A stretch of 64,000 bases of DNA from Thermococcus paralvinellae (GTDB lineage Archaea > Methanobacteriota_B > Thermococci > Thermococcales > Thermococcaceae). The position numbers and the translations under genes were made by a program. Of this stretch, positions 6,629 through 15,635 are shown piece after piece. Location of the stretch: contig NZ_CP006965.1 of the NCBI RefSeq assembly GCF_000517445.1, positions 1,030,681 through 1,094,680 of the forward strand, given 5' to 3'. The notes under the pieces were generated by a model that worked only from the letters and a program-made list of their open reading frames with translations, was not told where the DNA came from and ran no database searches. Position 1 is the first letter of the stretch; every line of letters begins with the position of its first letter.

Positions 6629-8947
6629 ATGTATTTACGAAGGGATTTAATTCGGCCTCGTGTCTATCAGGAAGTCATTTATGCTAAGTGCAAGGACAAG
6701 AATAGTTTAATTGTTCTTCCAACAGGTTTAGGAAAAACGCTCATTGCAATGATGATTGCTGATTATAGACTGTCAAAATACGGTGGGAAGGTTTTAATGC
6801 TTGCCCCTACAAAGCCTCTTGCTCTTCAGCACAAAGAAAGCTTTGTTAGACTTTTTAACCTGCCACCTGAGAAAATAAACGTTTTAACAGGTGAGCTCTC
6901 ACCAGAGCAACGAGCCAAAATCTGGGAGAGGAGTATAATCATCACAGCAACTCCCCAGACGATTGAAAATGATCTGCTGGTTGGGAGAATAAGCTTAGAA
7001 GATGTTGTTCTGCTTGTCTTTGACGAAGCTCATAGAGCAGTTGGCAACTATGCATATGTTTACATTGCCAAAGAATATATGCGACAAGCGAAACACCCAC
7101 TTATTTTAGGTCTAACAGCTTCACCTGGTAATGATGAGGAAAAAATACGACAGGTTATTAAGAATCTCTATATTGAACATATCGAAATTAGAACTGAAAA
7201 TTCACCCGATGTAAGACCTTATGTCCAAGGTGTTAGATTTGAATGGATTAAAGTGGAACTGCCAGGAATTTACAAAGAGGTTAGAAAGCTCTTGAGAGAG
7301 ATGCTTAAGGATGCTCTAAAACCTTTAGCTGAAGCTGGCTTGGTTGATTCTTACTCTCCAGATATACCAAAGAAAGATGTCCTCAAAGCGGGGCAGATAA
7401 TCAATGCTGAAGTCGCAAAAGGGAATTACGAAATTGGGAAGCTTATGCTTTATCAGGCTAAAGCTATGAAACTCCACCACGCCATTGAGCTTTTGGAAAC
7501 TCAAGGACTAACAGCTCTAAGGGCTTATTTAAAAAAGCTTTACGAAGAGAGGCAGACAAAATCAAACAAAGAGCTCATGAGTGATCCAAGAATGAAGAGA
7601 GCAATATCTCTTTTAATTCAAGCTAGAGATTTAGGGCTAGACCATCCAAAAATGGACAAGCTGAAAGAACTCATAAAAGAGCAGCTTGATAAAAAACCTA
7701 ACTCAAAAATAATTGTTTTTACAAACTATAGAGACACCGCAAAGAAAATAGTTAAAGAGTTAGTTAATATGGGGATTAAAGTTTCACGTTTTGTCGGACA
7801 AGCAAGCAGAGAGAATGACAGGGGAATGAGCCAGAAAAAGCAGAAAGAAATCCTTGACCTTTTCTCTCAAGGAGTGTTTAACGTCCTTGTTGCTACAAGT
7901 GTTGGTGAGGAAGGTCTGGATGTTCCAGAAGTAGATTTGGTTGTGTTCTACGAACCAGTTCCTTCAGCGATTAGGAGCATACAGAGAAGGGGAAGGACTG
8001 GAAGGCACAAGCCCGGCAGAGTTGTGATTTTAATGGCAAAAGGAACGAGAGACGAAGCATACTACTGGAGTTCACGGCACAAAGAAAAGCAGATGATTGC
8101 TGTCCTTAAGAAGGTGAGTGAAATGGTTAAAAAAGAGAAGCAGGCTTCCCTTTTGGGATTTGTTAAGCCCAAAAAGGAGGAAGAAAAAAGAGAAATTATT
8201 GTAGAAGAAGAGAAAGAACAGCAGAAAGCTGAAGTTTCAACCGAGGAAGTCTATGAGAAACTTCCGGTTAAACCAATTTTTGTGAAAAAGCCTAAAGGGA
8301 TTGTCATCTATGTTGATTCTCGTGAGCTGAAGAGTCAAGTGCCCAAGTATCTTAAGGAACTTGGAGCCCACATTGAAGTCAAAACTCTGGATGTCGGTGA
8401 TTACATAGTCAGTGAAGATGTAGCTGTTGAGAGAAAGTCGGCAAATGATTTCATTCAGTCCATAATTGACGGCCGTCTCTTTGACCAAGTGAAGAGATTA
8501 ACAGAGGCATATGCAAGACCTGTGATAATCATTGAGGGACAGCTTTATGGGATTAGGAATGTTCATCCCAATGCAATTAGAGGAGCTTTAGCTGCCGTAA
8601 CCATCGATTGGGGTGTGCCGGTTCTCTTTTCTGCTGATGCTAAAGAGACAGCACAGTTTATCTATTTAATCGCAAAGAGAGAGCAAGAGGAGAGGAAAAA
8701 GGAAGTTGCTGTAAGAAGCGAGAAGAAGGCGTTGACTTTAGCAGATAGGCAGAGGCTGATAGTTGAAGGTTTGCCCTATATTTCAGCAACTTTAGCAAAG
8801 CGTTTGCTTAGACATTTTGGAAACGTTGAAAGGGTTTTCACAGCAAAAGAAAGTGAGCTCATGGAAGTCGAAGGCATTGGAGAGAAAATAGCGAGGGAAA
8901 TTAGAAAAGTTATTACTGCTCCCTACGTTGAGGACGAAGAAGAGTAA
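6629..8947 (+). CDS. hef: Hef: fork-structure DNA helicase/nuclease (XPF/FANCM family)
   Basis: A 772-residue two-part enzyme. The N-terminal SF2 helicase has Walker A PTGLGKT (about residues 31-37), a DEAH box (FDEAHRAVG), TASPG, and motif VI QRRGRTGRHKPG. A Lys/Glu-rich linker (about 510-555) leads to an XPF-type nuclease with VDSRE and the catalytic ERKSANDF motif starting near residue 601. Tandem helix-hairpin-helix repeats end the protein (GLPYISATLAKRLLRHFG and VEGIGEKIAREI). Hef processes stalled forks and branched DNA in archaea. All key motifs appear intact. The 3' end overlaps the opposing gene at 8923 by 25 bases. Confidence 0.95.
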   Translation: MYLRRDLIRPRVYQEVIYAKCKDKNSLIVLPTGLGKTLIAMMIADYRLSKYGGKVLMLAPTKPLALQHKESFVRLFNLPPEKINVLTGELSPEQRAKIWERSIIITATPQTIENDLLVGRISLEDVVLLVFDEAHRAVGNYAYVYIAKEYMRQAKHPLILGLTASPGNDEEKIRQVIKNLYIEHIEIRTENSPDVRPYVQGVRFEWIKVELPGIYKEVRKLLREMLKDALKPLAEAGLVDSYSPDIPKKDVLKAGQIINAEVAKGNYEIGKLMLYQAKAMKLHHAIELLETQGLTALRAYLKKLYEERQTKSNKELMSDPRMKRAISLLIQARDLGLDHPKMDKLKELIKEQLDKKPNSKIIVFTNYRDTAKKIVKELVNMGIKVSRFVGQASRENDRGMSQKKQKEILDLFSQGVFNVLVATSVGEEGLDVPEVDLVVFYEPVPSAIRSIQRRGRTGRHKPGRVVILMAKGTRDEAYYWSSRHKEKQMIAVLKKVSEMVKKEKQASLLGFVKPKKEEEKREIIVEEEKEQQKAEVSTEEVYEKLPVKPIFVKKPKGIVIYVDSRELKSQVPKYLKELGAHIEVKTLDVGDYIVSEDVAVERKSANDFIQSIIDGRLFDQVKRLTEAYARPVIIIEGQLYGIRNVHPNAIRGALAAVTIDWGVPVLFSADAKETAQFIYLIAKREQEERKKEVAVRSEKKALTLADRQRLIVEGLPYISATLAKRLLRHFGNVERVFTAKESELMEVEGIGEKIAREIRKVITAPYVEDEEE

Positions 8948-9670
8948 AGACAGGGAAGCCTGTAATCAGAACCATCACTCATTACAACTAGAATGCAAAT
9001 ATTTCTGTGCAGTGATATTTTGTAATTGTTAGTCTTGAATACAAGAGCAAAATAGTTCTTGGTAGCAAAAGGTGAAAGGTTAATTCTAATGGCATTGCTC
9101 CCTTCAATTTCAATTCTTCCACTACTTTCGCTGTAATCAAGTTCCCATTTTTCGGGAAATCTAACTTTTATCCTTTTTATATTGTTTATCCCACCAAAAT
9201 CAACCAAGCTCACGAAGAAAACTGCCCAGTTTGAGGTTACTAAACCAACCCCATCAATTCTCTGCGTCTGTTCTGGAGTCAGGGGGACATAGGTAAAGTC
9301 TATATCACGGGTTTCAGTTCTGTTACGAATATTAAGACAACCATACACCATGTGATTATCTTTAAACTCATATGACATGCCCCAGAACTGGGATGCCGGA
9401 ACCTTGTAGGTGTAAAGCTCCCTAACTATTTCAAGGGGATAATTCGGAGTGTTATATTCTTTGTAGGATTCCACGAGAATTTTTGCAACTGATGTTCCAT
9501 TCGACAAGATTTGTGCATGAGCTATATACCCTTCAACTTTCATTGAGTCAACTATGGGACATTACAGAGATAGAAGGATTATAAAAAGACACAGAAAGCA
9601 TCATTCCGACAATTAGGCCAAGGACAATCCCAGCAACAAAAAGTTTTAGGGCCTTCATTGCTGATCCCAT
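8923..9670 (-). CDS. Hypothetical membrane-anchored protein with N-terminal frameshift
   Basis: The main frame (8923-9543, 206 residues, starting MKVEGYIAHAQILSNG) is open, but its ATG lacks a ribosome binding site. Just upstream, another frame from ATG 9670 encodes a typical anchor (MKALKLFVAGIVLGLIVG) and stops at 9548. Dropping one C from the CCC run at 9556-9558 joins them into a protein of about 248 residues: a signal anchor plus a beta-rich extracellular domain. I do not recognise the domain. Either an error or a mutation separates the two. The promoter TATA element is shared with the structured RNA encoded divergently. Confidence 0.55.
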
Positions 9671-9687
9671 AGTAATTTAACTACAAA

Positions 9688-9698
9688 TGTTTATAAGA
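9688..9698. promoter_or_regulatory. TATA element between divergent gene and ncRNA
   Basis: GTTTATAAGAG lies about 30 bases before the GC-rich RNA at 9723. Read on the minus strand it gives CTTATAAAC, about 20 bases upstream of ATG 9670. One element may serve both directions. Confidence 0.5.
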
Positions 9699-9719
9699 GT
9701 TACTTTGTTTCATTGTCAA

Positions 9720-9795
9720 AATGTGCCCCGGGGGAGCGGAGGGAACTCACAGCTCGCCTCCGCGCTCATTCCCCACGGTTGCCCGGGGCATTATA
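9720..9795 (+). ncRNA. GC-rich structured non-coding RNA of unknown family
   Basis: In this AT-rich genome, bases 9723-9791 form an isolated GC-rich island, a known hallmark of structured RNA in hyperthermophiles. A perfect 9-bp outer stem pairs 9724-9732 with 9782-9790. A 7-bp inner stem pairs 9736-9742 (GCGGAGG) with 9757-9763 (CCTCCGC), closing a 14-nt loop. An asymmetric internal loop lies on the 3' side. A TATA box sits the right distance upstream and a T-rich stretch follows at 9829-9836. No tRNA arms are present and no open frame runs through it. It could be an H/ACA guide or one of the high-GC RNAs known from Pyrococcus, but no clear ACA box follows the stem. Ends are estimated. Confidence 0.6.
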
Positions 9796-9928
9796 AATTC
9801 CACGCATTTAAACTTAAGCTTTTTTCATATTTCATAACCATTAGGAATATTCATGAAGAAGAGTAATAATCACGGCTCATAAAAAAAGTTATATAGAGCT
9901 TTTTTCTTAAAATAAAGTGGTGATACGT

Positions 9929-10168
9929 ATGAAAATCGTTGAATTGGACATTAAGTTACCATATGACAAAAGAGGAAAAATTCTAAGCAAATTATGTGAT
10001 AGGGTTAGGGGTAAGATTAAGGATATACACTTCTTCCCACCCACAGCTTCTGGAATAAGTGAAATAAAGATGAAAGTTGAAACTGAAAATGTTCAAAAAC
10101 TTCTCCAAGACTTGAAAAGAATTATAAAAGAAGGGAAAATAAGCTTCAAAGTCTTGTCCGAGGCTTAA
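9929..10168 (+). CDS. Hypothetical protein (79 aa)
   Basis: The ATG at 9929 follows a GGTGAT site, and a TATA-like element (GTTATATAG) lies near 9888-9896. The product is a small alpha/beta protein (MKIVELDIKLPYDKRGKIL, then an FFPPTASGISEIKMKVE strand pair and a Lys-rich helix). This resembles a ferredoxin-like or ACT-sized fold, but no family is recognised. It lies downstream of the GC-rich RNA but appears to have its own promoter. Confidence 0.65.
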   Translation: MKIVELDIKLPYDKRGKILSKLCDRVRGKIKDIHFFPPTASGISEIKMKVETENVQKLLQDLKRIIKEGKISFKVLSEA

Positions 10169-10170
10169 CT

Positions 10171-11013
10171 TTAACGCTGAACTATTGCTCTAACTCCTGC
10201 AGCTGCAAACACTAAAAGCTCAAAGAGTCTGTATGCCTCTTCTACATTCTTTGCTTCAAATTCCACAGTTTTTCCATCAATTCTCTTCACAGTAGGTAAG
10301 AGCTCAGCCGTGTCCACCATTTCACTTCCTAAGAAGCGAAGCTTAACCTTTACGGGCTCTTCTGTTTTTAACGGTTTAGCTTCTCCACGTTTAAACTTTT
10401 CAACAGCTCTATTTACTGCCTCCATTAGCTCCTTTTCAAGCTTCGCTAAGCTTGGACTTTTGGCTGAGTATCTTGATAAAGCGTTTTTGAACACAACGCC
10501 CTCAGCCCAAGGGGTGAAACTTTTCACGTCTTCCTCAATCAGCTTTGCATCTCCACCCACAAGAACAACTGGAATGTTCCAGCTTCCTAAAAGGTAGCTG
10601 TTAAGGAGAAATTCGCTCACTTTAACCCCGTTTATCTCGAGATAATCAACAGTTGCACCGCTGTAAGTGTGATCAAAAGTTGCATAAGGAGTTCCAGCTT
10701 TCGCGTGATAGCCTAGGAACATTGCAATATCGCTTCCTTTAGCAAAAGCCACCATGCTTAATGGTCTTGGAAATCCTCTCACAAGTTCAACATACTCTGG
10801 CAGTTCTTCAACTAAGAGGTTGACCATAGGACCATGACTGTCTGCTATTATAATTTCCTCAAAACCTTTTTCATGAAGTGTTTCTGCAACAATCAGCGTT
10901 ATTTTGGTTGCTATTTTCCTTGCCTCGCTATATAAGGCTCCCTTAACAAAGAGATGCTCTCTACTGACAACAAAAGGCATGCCTTCTAAATCTATGGAGA
11001 TGAAGGCTTTCAT
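10171..11013 (-). CDS. M55 family peptidase (D-aminopeptidase DppA-like)
   Basis: The 280-residue protein begins MKAFISIDLEGMPFV, the M55 signature in which Asp and Glu bind the metal. It continues with IADSHGPMVNLL and YHAKAGTPYATFDHTYSGAT, matching the metal-binding His residues of DppA. Bacillus DppA is a decameric zinc D-aminopeptidase that releases N-terminal D-amino acids. Archaeal members may act on other small peptides. The start follows GGTGATG. It lies downstream of GGGP synthase on the same strand but is separated by about 57 bases. Confidence 0.85.
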   Translation of the reverse strand: MKAFISIDLEGMPFVVSREHLFVKGALYSEARKIATKITLIVAETLHEKGFEEIIIADSHGPMVNLLVEELPEYVELVRGFPRPLSMVAFAKGSDIAMFLGYHAKAGTPYATFDHTYSGATVDYLEINGVKVSEFLLNSYLLGSWNIPVVLVGGDAKLIEEDVKSFTPWAEGVVFKNALSRYSAKSPSLAKLEKELMEAVNRAVEKFKRGEAKPLKTEEPVKVKLRFLGSEMVDTAELLPTVKRIDGKTVEFEAKNVEEAYRLFELLVFAAAGVRAIVQR

Positions 11014-11070
11014 TTACATCACCAAGATAAATATCGAAACGATAAAAGAAAAGTTTTGTGGTAGAAGAAT

Positions 11071-11832
11071 TCAGCCTTTAACACCTTTGATTAAACTTTC
11101 AAGCCTTTTCCTAGCTTCTTCCAAAGAACCAGCTTTTTCAATAGCTGTTCCAGTAACAATAATATCCGCCCCGCTCTGGGCAACCTCTCTGGCATCTTCA
11201 TAAGTTCTTATTCCACCCCCAACGATAAGTGGAACATCAATAACACTCTTGACAACCCTAATCATCCTATTTGGGACGTGTTCGGGTGCCCCACTTCCAG
11301 CCTCAAGATATACTAGTCTCATCCCTAAATATTGACCAGCCAATGCATAAGCTGCAGCTATTTTTGGCTTGTGTCTGGGAATTGGTTTTGCATCTCCAAC
11401 CCAGCCAACAGTTTCACCAGGTTCTATGATAAGATATGCCATGGGGATTGGTTCAATGCAATATCTTTTTACAGTAAATGCACCTAAAGCTTGAGCACCC
11501 GTTATAAAGAATGGATTTCTCGAATTGAGAAGGCTCATGAAGAAAATTGCATCAGCATATTTGCTTATACCTCCATGAGAACCAGGGAAGAGTATTACGG
11601 GCAGAGAGGAGCTTTCTTTTATGGCCCTAACGACACTATCCAAAACCTCACCTTCGGCACCTGTTGAGCCTCCAACCATTATTGCATCTACTCCAACTTC
11701 TTCGCACATCTTAGCTATTTTTGAAGCCTCTTCTGGTGAAACATCATCAGGATCAAGCAGAACAAAGTGCAACTTTTCTTTTTCAAGCTTTTCGTGAATA
11801 TATGATTCAACCTTTCCGAGCTTCAGTTTCAT
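11071..11832 (-). CDS. Geranylgeranylglyceryl phosphate synthase
   Basis: A TIM-barrel enzyme of 253 residues. HFVLLDPDDVSPEEA, IMVGGSTGAEG, ILFPGSHGGIS and the phosphate loop LIVGGGIRTYEDA are typical of GGGP synthase. It joins sn-glycerol-1-phosphate to geranylgeranyl diphosphate, the first ether-lipid step in archaea. The substrate-forming G1P dehydrogenase is also in this window at 28164. Its ATG overlaps the stop of the upstream GIY-YIG gene (ATGA), so both are likely on one transcript. Confidence 0.93.
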   Translation of the reverse strand: MKLKLGKVESYIHEKLEKEKLHFVLLDPDDVSPEEASKIAKMCEEVGVDAIMVGGSTGAEGEVLDSVVRAIKESSSLPVILFPGSHGGISKYADAIFFMSLLNSRNPFFITGAQALGAFTVKRYCIEPIPMAYLIIEPGETVGWVGDAKPIPRHKPKIAAAYALAGQYLGMRLVYLEAGSGAPEHVPNRMIRVVKSVIDVPLIVGGGIRTYEDAREVAQSGADIIVTGTAIEKAGSLEEARKRLESLIKGVKG

Positions 11833-12272
11833 TTCTCTCCCTCCAATTTTCTAACTTCATTGGGACTTTTAACACTTTTCCACTTCAATCCCAATTTTTG
11901 GAGAATAGTAGTTAACAGGTTGTCAGGTTCATCTTTGAAATAATAGAGATTTGAGCCTATCCTTAAATCACTTGCTCCAAATCCCTTAACCGGCTTTCCA
12001 AATTTTGAAACTTCTCTTGAGAGTTCTTCTTCGATCTTTGCATCATTTGGAATTAAGTAGGCTCTCAGAAGCTCGGATTCTTTAAGAAGAAAATCAATGT
12101 GCCAATGAAGCTTTTTGTCTTTTTTAAAGTGTCTCTCAACTCTCTTCTCAAGGGAATTCATTGCAGAACCCACATAAACGTAATACCCAGCTTTAAGAGG
12201 AAACTCTTTTCTTTTGGTTCGTACAATCATGTCTCCCTCGACTTTAATGACTAGGAAATATGACCCTCTCAT
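11829..12272 (-). CDS. GIY-YIG nuclease-fold protein (DUF123 type)
   Basis: The 147-residue protein matches the DUF123 group of GIY-YIG proteins. The GYYVYVGSAMNSLEKRVERH segment supplies the YVG and Arg elements, and LHWHIDFLLK and KGFGASDLRIGSNLYYF follow. Some family members are fused to endonuclease III. Nuclease activity is not shown for most archaeal stand-alone members. It is the first gene of the operon with GGGP synthase, overlapping it by four bases. Confidence 0.8.
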   Translation of the reverse strand: MRGSYFLVIKVEGDMIVRTKRKEFPLKAGYYVYVGSAMNSLEKRVERHFKKDKKLHWHIDFLLKESELLRAYLIPNDAKIEEELSREVSKFGKPVKGFGASDLRIGSNLYYFKDEPDNLLTTILQKLGLKWKSVKSPNEVRKLEGEK

Positions 12273-12333
12273 AATATCACCTTGTAAAGAAGATTTTATA
12301 AACTAACCTCCAACCCATTATTAGGTGGAATTA

Positions 12334-12732
12334 ATGGATGAGAAAAAGAAGAAATCTGTGGATGAATTCGCCTGGCAGGAATATGATAAGGAGGAGTTTA
12401 AAGAAAAATTTCCTGCCTTGGCTAAAGAGCTTGAAGAAAGGGAAGGTATTGTTATTGAAGGTTATCGCGTAGATGAATTCCAGGTTCTTGAAGAGGAGGA
12501 GCTTGAAGAAGAGAAGATAGACTTTTCAGGATATAATCCCACAGTGATTGATTTCTTAAGAAGATGTGAAACCGATGAAGAGGCTTTAGAGATTATCAAC
12601 TGGCTTGAGGAAAGAGGGGAAATAACTCACGAAATGGCCAAGGACTTGAGAATTACCCTTGTCAAGAAAGGAGTTAGGGCCTTTGGGCCAAAGAAAGAGT
12701 GGGGTTGGTACGAAAGACATGGAAAGCATTAA
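12334..12732 (+). CDS. DUF2095-type conserved archaeal protein
   Basis: An acidic protein of about 132 residues with an N-terminal Lys/Glu-rich part, a central VIDFLRRCETDEEALEII helix pair, and a basic end (FGPKKEWGWYERHGKH). The pattern fits the Thermococcales DUF2095 family of unknown function. I take ATG 12334, seven bases after AGGTGG, over the GTG at 12325. It converges on the AMP phosphorylase gene 14 bases downstream. Confidence 0.7.
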   Translation: MDEKKKKSVDEFAWQEYDKEEFKEKFPALAKELEEREGIVIEGYRVDEFQVLEEEELEEEKIDFSGYNPTVIDFLRRCETDEEALEIINWLEERGEITHEMAKDLRITLVKKGVRAFGPKKEWGWYERHGKH

Positions 12733-12746
12733 AAGAAGGAAAGAAG

Positions 12747-14258
12747 TCAGATATTTCCTATTCGCTGAAGAACCATCCCTTCAATTCTTATTGGCTCTGT
12801 TCTCCTTGCATAGATGATAGCTTGGTCGAGTCTTGCCTCGCTCTCAGCGTATATTGTGAACAATGGATCACCTTCCTTGACTTTCTCCCCAACCTTAACA
12901 TAGAGCTCAAGTCCAGCTCCCTTGTCCTCTGGTGCTCCAGCTGCTCTTGCAATTCCTGTTATAGCCTTATTGTCAATGAAAGTGACATAACCGCTTGTTG
13001 GGGCTGTGAAAGTATAGGTTTTGTCCCCAATTGGGATTTCTTCTGGTTTAATATCTGGATTTCCTCCCTGCTCCTCAATGATTTCTCTCATCTTCTGGTA
13101 AGCTTTTCCGCTCTCAAGAATTTCTTTCGCCATTTTCTTACCCATTCCAGCTGGTGCAACTCCACCCATCTCTAAGAGAATTCCTGCCAAGCCTGTTGCC
13201 TTCTCAACGAGGCTTCCAGGGCCTTTTCCAGTCATGAGTGTCTGCAACGCTTCCTTAGCTTCAAGGGCTGGACCAACTGTGTGTCCGACTGGCTGTCCAC
13301 CATAAGTTATTGCAACCTCAACATATTGCCCCAATCTCTTTCCAAGCTCAATGAAGTCCCTTGCTAATGATCTTGCCTCTTCCATTGTTTCAACTTTGAC
13401 TCCCTTACCAGTTGGAATGTCAATTAAAATGTACTGAGATCCCATAGCATATTTCTTTGACATAATGCTTGCAAGCATTAAGCCTCTTGGATCAATGCTT
13501 AGGGCCCTCTCTGCCTTAATTGTTATGTCATCAGCTGGGGCTAAATTCAATGCTCCTCCCCACACGAGACAGGCACCAATCTTCTCAACAATTCTCTTAA
13601 TTTCGTCCAAGCTGAGTGAGACGTTTGTAAGGACTTCAACAACGTCAGCTGTTCCAGCTGCACTTGTGATAGCTCTTGATGATGTTTTTGGAATTGTTAA
13701 TCCAGCGGCAGCAACAATTGGGACAACAAGAATGTTTGTCTTGTTTCCTGGGACTCCACCAATACTGTGAACATCCATAATTGGCTTTCTGTCTATGTCC
13801 AACATATCACCTGTCTCTGCCATTGCAACGGTAAGAGCAGCGATTTCATCCATATCAAGACCATTAATCTCGAGAGCAGTGACAAATGCACTAATTTCAA
13901 TTTCTCTTAACTTCCTATCAACAATGTCCTTAATTATGCTTTCAATTTCAACTTTCCTTAACTTTTCTCCGTGCATCTTTTTCTTTATGTAGCGTATGCT
14001 TTCCGGAGTTCCTGCTGGAGCTATGTTCACAATCTCTCCTTGAGAAAAGCTGTGTACTTGGAGAATATCTTTGCTCAGTCCAATTTCTCCCTCTTCAACC
14101 ATGTTGCTTATAACAACATCCCCATACACCGTTTTTTTGCCACTCTCAATTTTAACCAAGTCCTCTGGGTGCAATTTAACCTTCTTTGCATCATTTTCAT
14201 TTATAACCACCGTAAATCTCCCAGTATATACATCAAGAATTCTTATTTTTGCCTTCAT
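12747..14258 (-). CDS. deoA: AMP phosphorylase
   Basis: A 503-residue protein with an N-terminal barrel-like domain specific to archaeal AMP phosphorylases. It is followed by the thymidine-phosphorylase fold with [35 protein letters not shown] and the C-terminal [20 protein letters not shown]. The enzyme converts AMP and phosphate to adenine and ribose-1,5-bisphosphate. Together with the isomerase and archaeal RubisCO this forms the nucleotide degradation route described in T. kodakarensis. Neither partner is in this window. A strong GGGGGGAGA site precedes the ATG. Confidence 0.93.
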   Translation of the reverse strand: MKAKIRILDVYTGRFTVVINENDAKKVKLHPEDLVKIESGKKTVYGDVVISNMVEEGEIGLSKDILQVHSFSQGEIVNIAPAGTPESIRYIKKKMHGEKLRKVEIESIIKDIVDRKLREIEISAFVTALEINGLDMDEIAALTVAMAETGDMLDIDRKPIMDVHSIGGVPGNKTNILVVPIVAAAGLTIPKTSSRAITSAAGTADVVEVLTNVSLSLDEIKRIVEKIGACLVWGGALNLAPADDITIKAERALSIDPRGLMLASIMSKKYAMGSQYILIDIPTGKGVKVETMEEARSLARDFIELGKRLGQYVEVAITYGGQPVGHTVGPALEAKEALQTLMTGKGPGSLVEKATGLAGILLEMGGVAPAGMGKKMAKEILESGKAYQKMREIIEEQGGNPDIKPEEIPIGDKTYTFTAPTSGYVTFIDNKAITGIARAAGAPEDKGAGLELYVKVGEKVKEGDPLFTIYAESEARLDQAIIYARRTEPIRIEGMVLQRIGNI

Positions 14259-14396
14259 TTATCTCCCCCCTAAAAGTCGGTAGTGTCTTATATTGAACAA
14301 ATCACTACTTAAAGATTTTTAACTAAATTATGAAAAACTTAAAGGAGAATAACTTCAGATAGTCACAAAAATCTGTAAAGAAAAATAAAATTCAAT

Positions 14397-14648
14397 TTAG
14401 GCAGTAACTCTCCTTGAAAAATCTGGTATGACAAATTTTAAAGCATTACCTTCATCAGAAATGGAATTAAATACTCTCAGAACATCATGTGCAACTTTCT
14501 TTAACTCTTCTGGAAGAACAGCATCTTTTCCATAGGCATAATAAAGGACTTCATCAAGGGGGGCACTTACAAGTTTACCGTTGAACAGATACACTTCTTT
14601 TTCTGTTATTTCTACTATGTGGTTTGGATACGCCAATTTCACTTTCAT
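14397..14648 (-). CDS. Hypothetical protein (83 aa)
   Basis: The ATG at 14648 follows GGAGGTGAG, a strong ribosome binding site. The product starts MKVKLAYPNHIVEITEKEVY and ends FVIPDFSRRVTA. It looks soluble and of mixed alpha/beta type, with a helix around LPEELKKVAHDVLRVFNS. I do not recognise a family. The stretches either side hold no other gene. Confidence 0.65.
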   Translation of the reverse strand: MKVKLAYPNHIVEITEKEVYLFNGKLVSAPLDEVLYYAYGKDAVLPEELKKVAHDVLRVFNSISDEGNALKFVIPDFSRRVTA

Positions 14649-14792
14649 AGCCCTCACCTCCAATATATAATTAATAATAATAGCTTATTTTTAAGATTAA
14701 CGCTGTAGAAGTTTTAGTTACAATTTGGGATTAATTAAGATTGATATTCGAAAATTAAAGATAAAAACTGGTAAAAAGAAACGAAAAAGACA

Positions 14793-15635
14793 CTACTCAG
14801 ACTTTTCTTCCTTTTTCTCTTTCTCCATCTCCTTTTCAAGCTTCTTTCTAGCAACTTCTGAGGTGTCAGCTAAGCTTCTAAAGAGCTTGAGCATTTCCAT
14901 AGGTAGTGTAAGCACTATGACATTGCTCTTGTCACTTGCAACATCGCTAATCGTTTGCAGTGTTCTCAATTGCAGTGCCATTGGATGTTCTGAGATTATC
15001 TCAGCAGCTTCTCTAAGCTTCTCTGCTGCCTGTCTCTCAGCCTCAGCAAGTGTTATCCTTGCTCTCCTTTCTCTCTCTGCCTCAGCTTGTCTTGCCATTG
15101 CTCTCTGCATTCCACTTGGTAACTCAACATCTTTTAACTCAACAGTTGTTACCTTGATTCCCCATGGATCTGTGGCCTCATCTATAATCCTCTGTAATTC
15201 TCTGTTCAGTTTTTCTCTTTCACTCAAAAGCTCATCCAAATGTGCCTGGCCTATTACACTTCTCAAAGTCGTCTGGGCAATTTGAGAAGTTGCCATAATA
15301 AAGTTCTTAACTTGTGTAACTGCCTTAATTGGGTCAACAACCCTAAAGTAAACAACTGCATTAACCCTAACTGGAACGTTGTCCCTTGTTATTGTTTCCT
15401 GCACTGGAACGTCTAAAACTTGGGTTCTCAAATCCACTATAACTGCTTTTTCAAAAATTGGTATTATGAAGAACAAACCTGGACCTCTAGCTCCAACAAC
15501 TCTACCTAGCCTAAAAATTACTGCCCTTTCATATTCCTTAACTATTTTCAGTGCTGAACCCAAAAACACTAAAATAAACAACAAAACAACTGCTGTTACG
15601 ATAAAGTTCCCACCAATAAAGCTTACCATTTTCAT
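14793..15635 (-). CDS. Slipin / stomatin-like SPFH protein
   Basis: The 280-residue protein has one N-terminal membrane helix ([17 protein letters not shown]) followed by the SPFH domain ([20 protein letters not shown]) and a coiled-coil tail rich in Ala, Glu and Arg. In Pyrococcus horikoshii the homologous p-stomatin (PH1511) is cleaved by the protease encoded next door (PH1510). Here the slipin ATG overlaps the protease stop codon (ATGA), the same order. It probably scaffolds membrane microdomains. Confidence 0.92.
   Translation of the reverse strand: MKMVSFIGGNFIVTAVVLLFILVFLGSALKIVKEYERAVIFRLGRVVGARGPGLFFIIPIFEKAVIVDLRTQVLDVPVQETITRDNVPVRVNAVVYFRVVDPIKAVTQVKNFIMATSQIAQTTLRSVIGQAHLDELLSEREKLNRELQRIIDEATDPWGIKVTTVELKDVELPSGMQRAMARQAEAERERRARITLAEAERQAAEKLREAAEIISEHPMALQLRTLQTISDVASDKSNVIVLTLPMEMLKLFRSLADTSEVARKKLEKEMEKEKKEEKSE

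Noticed and set aside
8507-8514. GCATATGC core inside hef, matching the NifX-gene palindromes
   Set aside because: Only the 8-base core matches, it lies in a conserved coding region, and the flanks are not palindromic.
9723-9791. GC-rich RNA considered as a tRNA
   Set aside because: It has no T-arm TTCGAAT element, no fitting anticodon loop and the wrong arm lengths.
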